NCBI RefSeq assembly: GCF_009901565.1
Contig: NZ_WXEW01000002.1
Coordinates: forward strand, 310,001-374,000
Origin: Herbidospora solisilvae
Lineage (GTDB): Bacteria; Actinomycetota; Actinomycetes; Streptosporangiales; Streptosporangiaceae
Direction: 5' to 3'
DNA: 64,000 bases
The notes below the pieces were generated by a model, which saw only the letters and a list, made by a program, of their open reading frames with translations, did no database searches and was not told where the DNA came from. Below are positions 43,549 through 52,300 of the stretch, in pieces. A program made the position numbers and the translations under genes. The number at the start of each line of letters is the position of its first letter. The stretch's first letter is position 1.

Positions 43549-46500
43549 TTTTCCTCCGTGCTGTGCCTGTTCCCTGAGGCGGATTCACAGCGCGGGACAC
43601 GGCCGGCCTCCGGCCGTCCGCGTCCCGCTTTCGCATCAAGCGCTGCGAACCCGATGACATCGTCGGGGATGGCGTCCGGAACCTCCAGGTCGAAGTTCCA
43701 CAACCGCCGCATCCGGGTCCCGACGGCGACCGTGGCCGCCATGACCAGGGCGAACAGGACGTACATGAGAGCGATCCCACGCCCCTCCCCGGTTCCGATG
43801 ATCATGCCGACCGTACTGGTCAGCGGGCCGTCCGCGGCCATCAGCGGCTCGAACAGCGCCGTTCCGTAAGGGGCGATGAGCCCATAGCCGATAGGGAGTG
43901 TCGAAAAGGCCACAAGCTGGTTGAGTGCGAAGACCCGGCCGTGGAACCGCTGGGGAACCTTGACCTGGATGATCGTGTTGTAGATGCCGTTCAGCACGGT
44001 GAGCGAGGCGAACATCCCGAAGACGCCGGCCGCGATCACGACGAGGTCCTCGCGCACCCCGACGACCAGCGCGAACGCCGACAGCGAGAGCGTGGCGAGG
44101 AGCTGGCCGCGCAGCCGGAGCCTTCGCGGACCGCCCCAGAACGTCATGGCGAGCCCGCCGAGGAACACCCCGAGCCCGCCGAAGAACGCCACCCGGCCCA
44201 CGTCGGCCGTGTCGGCGAAGCTCAGCACCAGCGGCGAGACCAGCAGGAACAGCGGCGACATGAACAGGTTCACGAATGCGAAGAACAACAACATCCGCCG
44301 GATGCCCAGGTGCCCCCAGGTGTAGCGGAACCCCTCGGCCATCTCCTTGACCACGGTCTCCCGCCGCTTCCACGGCAGGGTGCGCGGGAACCTGATCGCG
44401 GCCAGCACGACGATCGCGACCGCGTAGCTGACCACGTCGATGACCAGGATCCCGCCCAGCCCGACCACCGCGAGCAGCCCGGCGGCGACCAGCGGGACCA
44501 CGAGCTGCGCGACCCCGGTCGCCATCCCGACGACCCCGTTGGCGTGCCCGAGGTACCGCTTGGGCACGAGCTGGGGGATCGCCGACGCGTAGGCGACCCG
44601 CTGGAAGGTGAGCGCGACCGAGAGCCCCACGAGCAGCGGGTAGACATGCCAGATCTGTATCGTTCCGGTCCAGACGAGGAGGCCCAGCCCGAGCTGGGTG
44701 CCCCCGGCCGCCAGGTCGGCGCACAGCAGCACCGCCCGCCGGTTGAACCGGTCGACCACCGCCCCGGCGAGCGGCGCGGCGAGCAGCCCCGGCACCAGGC
44801 CCAGCACCGAGAACAGCGCGAAGTTCGCCAGCGAGCCGGTCTCCAGGTAGATCCAGAGCGGGATGGCGAACTCGGTCAGCGCCGACCCGGTCATCGAGAC
44901 GAGCTGACCGGCGGCGAGCACGAGGAACCGCCGCATGCTCGGCGGGGGACCGGCCGATCCGGGCAGCCCGGCGTCCGGGACGGGGCTGTCCGTCCGGGAG
45001 ACGCCCTCGACCCACCACGTGCCCGTCCCCTTCGCGGGCAGCACGTCACCGGCCGCGTCTTCCGCCAGCTCCCGGTGGACGGTGGTCACGATCGTGGCCA
45101 GCTCCTCGGCCCGGTACTTCACGAAGTAGTGCGCCGCCTCGTCCAGCACCACACAGGCCGTGACCCGCGAGAGGCAGTGCCACTCGCGGTAGCGCTCCTG
45201 GTAGAACTCCATGACGGGGTCGCGCTCCCCGGCCACCGCGATCACCGGGGCCGACAGCGGCTCCGCGCCCTCCTCGAAGAGCCGGGCGAAGTACCGTTCC
45301 GCCTCGCGGGTGCCGCGCCGCCGGTTGCGGACGATGAGTTCGAGCTCGGCCTGCTCGAACTCGGCCACGTCCAGGCCCGAGGCCACCAGGCCGTTGATGC
45401 GCGACTGGTCGCTGCCGTGGTCCTCCAGCCACTCGCCCACCCGGGCGAACAGGCCCCGGGGCCGCGTGAACGGGAAGACGCCGCCCAGGTAGACGGCCTC
45501 GGCCGGACGGCCGGCCGCCTCCAGACGGCGGGCGATGGCCGCGACGAGGGTGGTGCCCGCTCCGCAGTGGCCGTACAGGACGACCCGGCCCTCGACGGTG
45601 GCCAGGATCTCGGCGGCGACCTGGTCGGCGACCTCCTCGGCCGGGCGCGGCTCCTCGCCCAGCTCGTTGCCGGGGACGGCGATCGAGTGCAGCGCCCAGT
45701 CGGCCGGCATCGCGTCGGCCAGCGGCTTGAAGACGACGGCGCTGCCGCCGCCGTAGGGGGCGCAGACGAGGGAGGCCGTCACCGTGCGCTCGGGGGTCAG
45801 CCGGTGGAGCAGGCCGCCGGAGCCGGAATCCGACCGGGCCAGCTCGCGCACGGTCGGGTGGGTGAACAGCCGCATCAGCGTGACCGGATGACCGGCCTTG
45901 CGCATGCGGGCCACCACCTGCATGGCGAGCAGCGAGTGGCCGCCGAGGTCGAAGAAGTCGTCGGTCACCCCGACCCGTTCCAGCCCGAGCACCGCCGCCC
46001 AGATCGCGGCGATGGTCTCCTCGGCCTCCGTCGCGGGCGCGACCAGGCCGGTCAGCACCGGCTCGTCGGCCGACGGCAGGGCCGCGCGGTCGACCTTGCC
46101 GTGCGCCTTGAGCGGCAGGGCCTCCAGCCACACCCACCGGGCCGGGACCATGTAGTCGGGCAGCCGCTCCTTCGCCCAGGCACGCACGTCGGGGGCCGGG
46201 ATCTCGTCGCCGACCAGATAGGCGACCAGCCGCTGGTCGCGCAGCTCCACCACCGCCTGCGCGACGGCGGGATGCTCGGCGAGCACCGTCTCGACCTCGC
46301 TCAGCTCGACCCGGTAGCCCCGGATCTTGACCTGGAGGTCGCGGCGGCCGAGGAACTGCAGCACCCCGTCGTTGGTCCAGCGCCCGAGGTCGCCGGTCCG
46401 GTAGACGCGGGAACCGGGCGGCCCGTAGGGGTCGGGAAGGAACTTCTCGGCGGTGAGGGCGGGCTTGCCGAGGTAGCCGCGGGCGAGCCGGTCGCCGCCC

Positions 46501-48821
46501 AGGTAGATCTCACCGGTCACCCCGGCCGGCACGGGCCGCATGTGCTCGTCCAGGACGTAGACCCGCGCCCCCGGCAGCGGCCGGCCGATCGGCAGCGTGG
46601 CCTGACCGGCCTGGCCCGGCTCGACCTCGAAGGTGGTCACGCCGACCGTGGCCTCGGTGGGGCCATAGTGGTTGACCACCCGGCACCGCCCGGCCAGCTC
46701 GGAGGCCCAGCCGACGGTCGAGGCCTCGCCGCCGAGGATGAGCAGTTCCTTCGGGAGCTCGACGTCGAGGGCCGCCAGGTGGGAGGGGGTCATCTTCAGA
46801 TAATCGGGGCGGACCGGCCACGGGTCGGTCGACTTCGGCGGGATCAGGTGCAGGGTGCCGCCCGTCATCAGCGACAGGTAGAAGATCGTCACCCCGAAGT
46901 CGAAGGCGAGCGACTGGGGGAGGGCGAACACCTTCCCGTCCTCGATCCCGAACCGCTCCCGCACGCCGGACAGGTAGGTCAGCACCTCCCGGTGCTGCAC
47001 CGCCACGCCCTTCGGGCGGCCGGTCGTGCCGGAGGTGTAGATCACGTACGCGAGGTCGTCGGGGGTCACCCCGGAGTCGGGCGGATCGGCCGCCTCGCCC
47101 GGTTCCAGGCCGAGTTCGACGGTGCCGCCGGGCAGCGGGCGTTCGGTGACCGACACCCGGGCCCCCGAGTCGCCGATCAGGTAGGCCAGCCGGTCGTCCG
47201 GCTGCTCCGGGTCGAGGGGCACGTAGGCCGCGCCCGCCTTGAGGACGCCCAGCAGGGCGGCGGCCACCCCGGCCGACTGCTCCAGGCAGACGGCCACCCG
47301 GTCGCCGGGGCGCACCCCCGACGCCCGCAGCCGGTGGGCCAGGTGGTTGGCGCGCCGGTCCAGTTCCCGGTACGTCACCACCTCGCCCCCGAACACCACG
47401 GCCGGGTCGCCGGTCACGGGCGGCAGCTCGTGCAGCAACCGGACGGGCAGCGGCCGGGCCGGGGCCGCGACCCCGAGGGCCAGCACGTCGTCGGCGTCGG
47501 GCACCCACGCCACCTGCGACAACGGCGTCTCGGGCGCGGCGCGCAGGACGGTCGTCAGCGAGTCGGTCAGCCGGGCGACGGTCTCCGGCCGGAACAGGTC
47601 GGGGTTGTAGATGACCAGGCCGTCGCCGTCCCAGAGGTAGCAGGCCAGGTCGAAGCGGCTGACCGTGACGTCGGGGTGGAAGGCCGAGACGGCCAGCCCG
47701 TGGTCCTCCCGGGGCCCGTAGTTCTGCAGCGCCAGCAGCACCTGGAACACCGCCGACCGGCTGACGTCGCGCTCCACCTTCAGCTCGCCGACCAGCTTGT
47801 CGAACGGCACCTCCTGGTGCGCGTACGCGTCCAGGCAGGAGTCGCGGATCCGGAGCAGGAACTCCCCGAAGGTGGGGTCGCCCGACAGGTCGGCCCGCAT
47901 CGCGAGGGTGTTGACGAACATGCCGGCGAGGGGTTCCAGCTCGGCCAGCGGGCGTCCGCTGACCGGCGAGCCGACGGCGAAGTCGTGCTGCCCCGACCAC
48001 CGGCCGAGGGTGAGCTGGAGCGCGGCCAGCATGACCATGTAGGGCGTCACCCCCTGGTCGGCGAACCGGGACAGGAGGTCGAGGTCGACGTGGAAGCGGT
48101 GGCCGCGGCCGGAGGTGGTCTGCTCGGCCGGGCGGGGGAAGTCGAGCGGCAGCTCCAGCGGCGGCACCCCGGTGAGCCGGTCGCGCCAGTAGGCGAGGTC
48201 GCGGGTGTGGTCGCGGGTGCGTTCCCACAGGGCGTAGTCGCCGTACTGGATCGGCAGCGGGTCGAGGGCGCCGCCCCCGTGCAGGGTCAGCAGCTCGCGC
48301 AGCAGGATCTCGGCCGACCAGCCGTCGGTGACCGCGTGGTGGGCGGCCATCAGCAGGACGTGGTCGTCGGCGGCCAGGCGGATCAGCAGGACGCGGAGCA
48401 GCCCCCCGGCCGACAGGTCGAAGGGGCGGACCAGCGTGGCGGTGATCAGCTCCCGGGCGGCCTCCTCCGAGGCGGCCTCCACGAAGGAGAACTCGGTGGA
48501 GGGCTCGGCGTCGACGACCACCTCCGGCAGGCCGTCGTCCGAGGCGAGGAAACGCATGCGGAGGCTCTCGTGCCGGCGCGACACCTCCGTCACCGCCGCC
48601 GCGAAGGCCGTCGCGTCGAGGGCGCCGGTGAGGCGGGTCGTGTAGGGCACCGTGTACGCCGTCGTCCCCGACCGGTACTGCTCCAGGAACCACAGGCGCT
48701 CCTGCGCGTGCGACAGCGGCGGGACGACCTCGGGAGAGCGGGGCGCGATGGTCTCCGAGACGGTCCGGCGCTGGAGCCGGCGAGCGAGAAGTGCCTGTTT
48801 GGCCGGGGAGAGACTGGTCAA
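43545..48821 (-). CDS. NRPS C-A-T-TE module fused to an MFS exporter
   Basis: A 1,758-residue fusion. Domains in order are C (about 30-450, HHAVTDG at 161), A (about 460-950, VIYTSGTTGRPKG), carrier (about 985-1050, DLGGHSLLA), thioesterase (about 1065-1275) and a 10-12-helix MFS transporter (about 1296-1715, starting MRRFLVLAAGQLVSMTGSAL). No stop interrupts the linker. The TE motif is YGHCGAG, Cys1086 replacing the usual Ser, with Asp in GERDPV and His in EAAHYFV. Specificity residues read D-F-T-K-L-G-H-V-G-K by eye, Asp/Asn-like. The TTG start has GGAG 6 bases upstream; a GTG at 48920 would add an unrelated N-terminus. Confidence 0.9.
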   Translation of the reverse strand: MTSLSPAKQALLARRLQRRTVSETIAPRSPEVVPPLSHAQERLWFLEQYRSGTTAYTVPYTTRLTGALDATAFAAAVTEVSRRHESLRMRFLASDDGLPEVVVDAEPSTEFSFVEAASEEAARELITATLVRPFDLSAGGLLRVLLIRLAADDHVLLMAAHHAVTDGWSAEILLRELLTLHGGGALDPLPIQYGDYALWERTRDHTRDLAYWRDRLTGVPPLELPLDFPRPAEQTTSGRGHRFHVDLDLLSRFADQGVTPYMVMLAALQLTLGRWSGQHDFAVGSPVSGRPLAELEPLAGMFVNTLAMRADLSGDPTFGEFLLRIRDSCLDAYAHQEVPFDKLVGELKVERDVSRSAVFQVLLALQNYGPREDHGLAVSAFHPDVTVSRFDLACYLWDGDGLVIYNPDLFRPETVARLTDSLTTVLRAAPETPLSQVAWVPDADDVLALGVAAPARPLPVRLLHELPPVTGDPAVVFGGEVVTYRELDRRANHLAHRLRASGVRPGDRVAVCLEQSAGVAAALLGVLKAGAAYVPLDPEQPDDRLAYLIGDSGARVSVTERPLPGGTVELGLEPGEAADPPDSGVTPDDLAYVIYTSGTTGRPKGVAVQHREVLTYLSGVRERFGIEDGKVFALPQSLAFDFGVTIFYLSLMTGGTLHLIPPKSTDPWPVRPDYLKMTPSHLAALDVELPKELLILGGEASTVGWASELAGRCRVVNHYGPTEATVGVTTFEVEPGQAGQATLPIGRPLPGARVYVLDEHMRPVPAGVTGEIYLGGDRLARGYLGKPALTAEKFLPDPYGPPGSRVYRTGDLGRWTNDGVLQFLGRRDLQVKIRGYRVELSEVETVLAEHPAVAQAVVELRDQRLVAYLVGDEIPAPDVRAWAKERLPDYMVPARWVWLEALPLKAHGKVDRAALPSADEPVLTGLVAPATEAEETIAAIWAAVLGLERVGVTDDFFDLGGHSLLAMQVVARMRKAGHPVTLMRLFTHPTVRELARSDSGSGGLLHRLTPERTVTASLVCAPYGGGSAVVFKPLADAMPADWALHSIAVPGNELGEEPRPAEEVADQVAAEILATVEGRVVLYGHCGAGTTLVAAIARRLEAAGRPAEAVYLGGVFPFTRPRGLFARVGEWLEDHGSDQSRINGLVASGLDVAEFEQAELELIVRNRRRGTREAERYFARLFEEGAEPLSAPVIAVAGERDPVMEFYQERYREWHCLSRVTACVVLDEAAHYFVKYRAEELATIVTTVHRELAEDAAGDVLPAKGTGTWWVEGVSRTDSPVPDAGLPGSAGPPPSMRRFLVLAAGQLVSMTGSALTEFAIPLWIYLETGSLANFALFSVLGLVPGLLAAPLAGAVVDRFNRRAVLLCADLAAGGTQLGLGLLVWTGTIQIWHVYPLLVGLSVALTFQRVAYASAIPQLVPKRYLGHANGVVGMATGVAQLVVPLVAAGLLAVVGLGGILVIDVVSYAVAIVVLAAIRFPRTLPWKRRETVVKEMAEGFRYTWGHLGIRRMLLFFAFVNLFMSPLFLLVSPLVLSFADTADVGRVAFFGGLGVFLGGLAMTFWGGPRRLRLRGQLLATLSLSAFALVVGVREDLVVIAAGVFGMFASLTVLNGIYNTIIQVKVPQRFHGRVFALNQLVAFSTLPIGYGLIAPYGTALFEPLMAADGPLTSTVGMIIGTGEGRGIALMYVLFALVMAATVAVGTRMRRLWNFDLEVPDAIPDDVIGFAALDAKAGRGRPEAGRVPRCESASGNRHSTEEK
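43579..43634 (-). repeat. 56-nt structured leader repeat, copy B (before the carrier protein gene)
   Basis: It aligns without gaps to 48855-48910 in the same orientation at 45 of 56 positions, with the 13-mer GTCCGCGTCCCGC fully shared. It folds as a hairpin (GCGGGAC...GTCCCGC on the RNA) and ends 31 nt before the carrier-protein ATG. It is also read as the C-terminal tail AGRGRPEAGRVPRCESA of the fusion NRPS. Confidence 0.7.
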
Positions 48822-48854
48822 CAGATGCTCCGGATTCGTCGAGGCCCTCTTCGG

Positions 48855-48910
48855 GGCCGATTCGCAGCGTGAGCCGCGACCGGCCGGTGGCCGTCCGCGT
48901 CCCGCTCTCG
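48855..48910 (-). repeat. 56-nt structured leader repeat, copy A (before the fusion NRPS gene)
   Basis: Partner of 43579-43634. It ends 34 nt before the TTG start of the fusion NRPS, so both copies stand at the same distance from a start codon. The RNA can pair GCGGACGGCC with GGCCGGTCGC. Confidence 0.7.
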
Positions 48911-48945
48911 CGGACAGCACGAATCCGCGCCCCCGCCGACTGATT

Positions 48946-48959
48946 TGGGAGCGCTCCCA
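48946..48959. promoter_or_regulatory. CebR-like operator in the NRPS promoter region
   Basis: TGGGAGCGCTCCCA is a perfect 14-bp palindrome identical to the consensus site of the cellulose/cello-oligosaccharide repressor CebR of Streptomyces. It lies 125 bp upstream of the fusion NRPS start. Confidence 0.8.
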
Positions 48960-49168
48960 CGACGCCCTTCTGCGAGGCTATGGACGCGTTTTCCGCAGGG
49001 TCAAGGAAACGACGAAATTTCATTACGTTTCATGACATCGCGGTAACGGCCTGCAGTTTCAGGGCCTCTTCAGCGCCGGCTCTTGACAACCCGACGGCGG
49101 GCCGCCCGGCGTCAGATCTGGCCTTACTGCAGGTCAAAGCAGGTGTTTCGGTCAACGGGGCCAGTGCG

Positions 49169-49184
49169 TGGAGAGCGCTCTCCA
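49169..49184. promoter_or_regulatory. LacI-family-type operator in the NRPS/glycosidase intergenic region
   Basis: TGGAGAGCGCTCTCCA, extended to an 18-bp perfect palindrome by flanking G and C (49168-49185). It stands between the divergent NRPS and glycosidase genes. Confidence 0.8.
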
Positions 49185-49253
49185 CCTGCGTCGACGCCCC
49201 CTTCCGGCCCTCCCGGGTGTTTCGCGGGTGTTTCCCCGGCGGGGATTGGGGCC

Positions 49254-49283
49254 TTGACACCTGTCAGCCGCCCGCGCGAGTCT
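49254..49283 (+). promoter_or_regulatory. Candidate promoter of the multidomain glycosidase gene
   Basis: TTGACA at 49254-49259 and the weak GAGTCT at 49278-49283, 18-bp spacing, would place transcription start at or just before the palindrome at 49291. That is the classical position for repression by a LacI protein. Confidence 0.45.
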
Positions 49284-49290
49284 CTTGATT

Positions 49291-49306
49291 TGGAGAGCGC
49301 TCTCCA
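49291..49306. promoter_or_regulatory. LacI-family-type operator upstream of the multidomain glycosidase
   Basis: TGGAGAGCGCTCTCCA, extended to 18 bp by flanking T and A. It ends 33 bp before the GTG start of the glycosidase gene. Confidence 0.8.
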
Positions 49307-49339
49307 ACCGCGAAGCCCTTCACCCCCCAAGGAGCGGCC

Positions 49340-52300
49340 GTGTCCCGCTTAGGCCTGTTCATCGCCACCCTGGTCGCGCTCGTCGCGTCCGGGCTGGCCG
49401 TCACCTCACCGGCGGCGGCCGCCGACCCGCCGATCTCGCAGGGCAAACCCGCGACCGCCTCCTCCTCCGAAGGCGGGGCCTTCGGCCCGGCCGCCGCCTT
49501 CGACGGCGACCTCACCACCCGGTGGGCCTCCGACTTCAGCGACCCGCAGTGGATCCAGGCCGACCTCGGCTCCACCCAGCAGATCAGCCAGGTCGTCCTG
49601 CACTGGGAGGCCGCCTACGGCCGCTCCTTCGCCATCCAGACCAGCACCAACGGCACGACCTGGACCGACGTCTACACCACCACGACCGGCACGGGCGGCG
49701 TCCAGACGCTCGACGTCACCGGCTCCGGGCGCTACGTCCGCCTCTACGGCACCCAGCGCGGCACCGGCTACGGCTACTCCCTCTGGGAGTTCCAGGTCTT
49801 CGGGCCGGGCGGCGGGACCGGCGGCCCCGGAGGCGCCTGCGGGACCGCCAACGTCGCCCAGGGGAAGACCGCGACGGCCTCCAGCATCGAGAACGCCGGC
49901 ACCCCGGCCAGCGCCGCCTTCGACGGCTCGGCGACCACCCGGTGGTCCAGCGCCTACAGCGACCCGCAGTGGGTGCAGGTCGACCTCGGCTCGTCCCTGC
50001 CGGTCTGCAAGGTGGTGCTGACCTGGGAGGGGGCGTACGCGACGGCGTACAAGATCCAGTCGAGTGTCAACGGCACGACCTGGACCGACCTGCACAGCAC
50101 CACGACGGGCGCCGGCGGCACCCAGACGATCGACGTGAGCGGGACCGGCCGCTACATCCGCATGCACGGCACCGCCCGCAACTCCGGCTGGGGCTACAGC
50201 CTGTGGGAGATGGCGGTCTACTCGGGCGATGGAGGCACTCAGGAACCGGAACAGCCGGGAGACTGGACCGAGGTCTGGCGCGACGACTTCGCCGGCGGCT
50301 CCGGCACCTCCCCGTCGGCCGCCAACTGGCTGCTGCGCACCGGCACCTCCTACCCCGGCGGCGCCGCCAACTGGGGCACCGGCGAGGTCGAGACCATGAG
50401 CGCCTCCACGGCCAACGTGTCGCTGAACGGCCAGGGCTTCCTGGAGATCAGGGCGCTGCGGGACGGCGCCGGCAACTGGACCTCCGGCCGCGTCGAGACC
50501 CAGCGCACCGACTTCGCCCCCCAGCCCGGCCAGATGTTGCGCTTCAGCGCCCGCCTCAAGCAGCCCGACGTCGCCAACGCCCTCGGCTACTGGCCCGGCT
50601 TCCGCGCCACGGGAGCCGCCTACCGGGGCACCTACACCAACTGGCCCGGCGTCGGCGAGACCGACATCATGACCAACGTCAACGGCCGCAGCCAGCTCGC
50701 CCAGACCCTCCACTGCGGCACCGCGCCCGGCGGCGTCTGCAACGAGTACGACGGCAGGACCAGCGGTTTCGCGTCGTGCACCGGCTGCCAGACCGGCTAC
50801 CACGAGTACACGCAGATCATCGACCGCACCAAGACCGACGAGGAGATCCGCTTCTACCTCGACGGCCGGCAGACCTGGGTCGTCAGGGAGTCCCAGGTCG
50901 GCGTGGCGGCCTGGCAGGCGGCCGTTCACCATGGCTTCTACCTGCGCTTCGACCTGGCCATCGGCGGCTCGCTGCCGAACGCGCTGGCCGGTCAGACCAC
51001 CCCGACGGCCGCGACCACGCCGGGGGGCGTGCTGAGCGTCGACTGGGTCCAGGTCGCCCGCCAGACCGGCGCCACCCCGGCCGCGATGACCGACCCGCCC
51101 ACCCCCGCCGGGCCGTCGGTCGTGCGGGTGACGGGCACCCAGGGCAACTGGCAGCTCCAGGTGAACGGCCAGCCGTGGGAGGTCAAGGGCCTCACGTACG
51201 GCCCGCCGCAGGGCGCCGGCGACGGCTACATGCGCGACCTGAAGAACATGGGCGTCAACACGATCCGCATCTGGGGTGTCGACGACAACACCCCGGCGCT
51301 GCTGGACAAGGCCGCCCAGCACGGCATCAAGGTGATCGTCGGCCACTGGCTGAACCAGGGCGCCGACTACGTGAACGACACGGCGTACAAGACCGCCGTG
51401 AAGGCCGAGATCGTGGCCCGCGTGAACGCGCTCAAGGGCCGCCAGGGCGTGCTGATGTGGGACGTCGGCAACGAGGTCATCCTGACGATGCAGGACCACG
51501 GCCTGCCCGCCGCCACCGTCGAGGCCCGGCGCGTCGCCTACGCCCAGTTCGTCAACGAGGTCGCCGTCGCCATCAAGGCGGCCGACCCGAACCACCCGGT
51601 GACCTCGACCGACGCCTACACCTTCGCCTGGACCTACTACAAGGCCCACTCGCCGGCCCTCGACCTGCTGGCGGTCAACTCCTACGGCGCGATCCACACC
51701 GTCCACACCGACTGGATCAACGGCGGCTACACCAAGCCCTACATCGTCACCGAGGCCGGGCCCGACGGCGAGTGGGAGGTGCCCAACGACGTCAACGGGG
51801 TGCCGACCGAGCCGACCGACCTGCAGAAGCGCGACATGTACACCGCCAGCTACAACGCCATCCACAACCACACCGGCGTGGCGCTGGGCGCCACCCAGTT
51901 CCACTACGGCCTGGAGAACGACTTCGGCGGCGTGTGGCTCAACACCCTCACGGGCGGCTGGCGGCGGCACGGCTACCACTCGCTGAAGCGGGCGTACACG
52001 GGCACGGCCTCGGCCAACACCCCGCCGGAGATCAACTCCATGACGGTCCAGAACCAGACGGCCGTCCCCGCGGGCTCGCAGTTCGTCGTGGAGACCGGCG
52101 TCACCGACCCGAACGGCGACCTGATCCGCTACAACCTGATGTTCTCCAACAAGCACGTCAACGGGAACCGCGGCTTCGACCACGTGCGGTTCACCGAGAC
52201 CGCGCCGGGCCGCTTCTCGGTGACCGCGCCGCAGGCCATGGGCGTCTGGAAGGTGTACGTGTACGCCTACGACGGCCACGGCAACGTCGGCATCGAGACG

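Noticed and set aside
43941-48872. A 1,643-codon open frame on the plus strand opposite the fusion NRPS
   Set aside because: Its product is Arg/Gly/Pro/His-rich with no domain; it is the antisense shadow of a high-GC gene whose minus-strand frame shows clear NRPS and MFS domains.
48822-48920. Longer N-terminus of the fusion NRPS from GTG 48920
   Set aside because: The added residues are encoded by the repeated 56-nt leader element and resemble no NRPS N-terminus; TTG 48821 has a GGAG site and begins the usual LSPAKQALLARRL segment.
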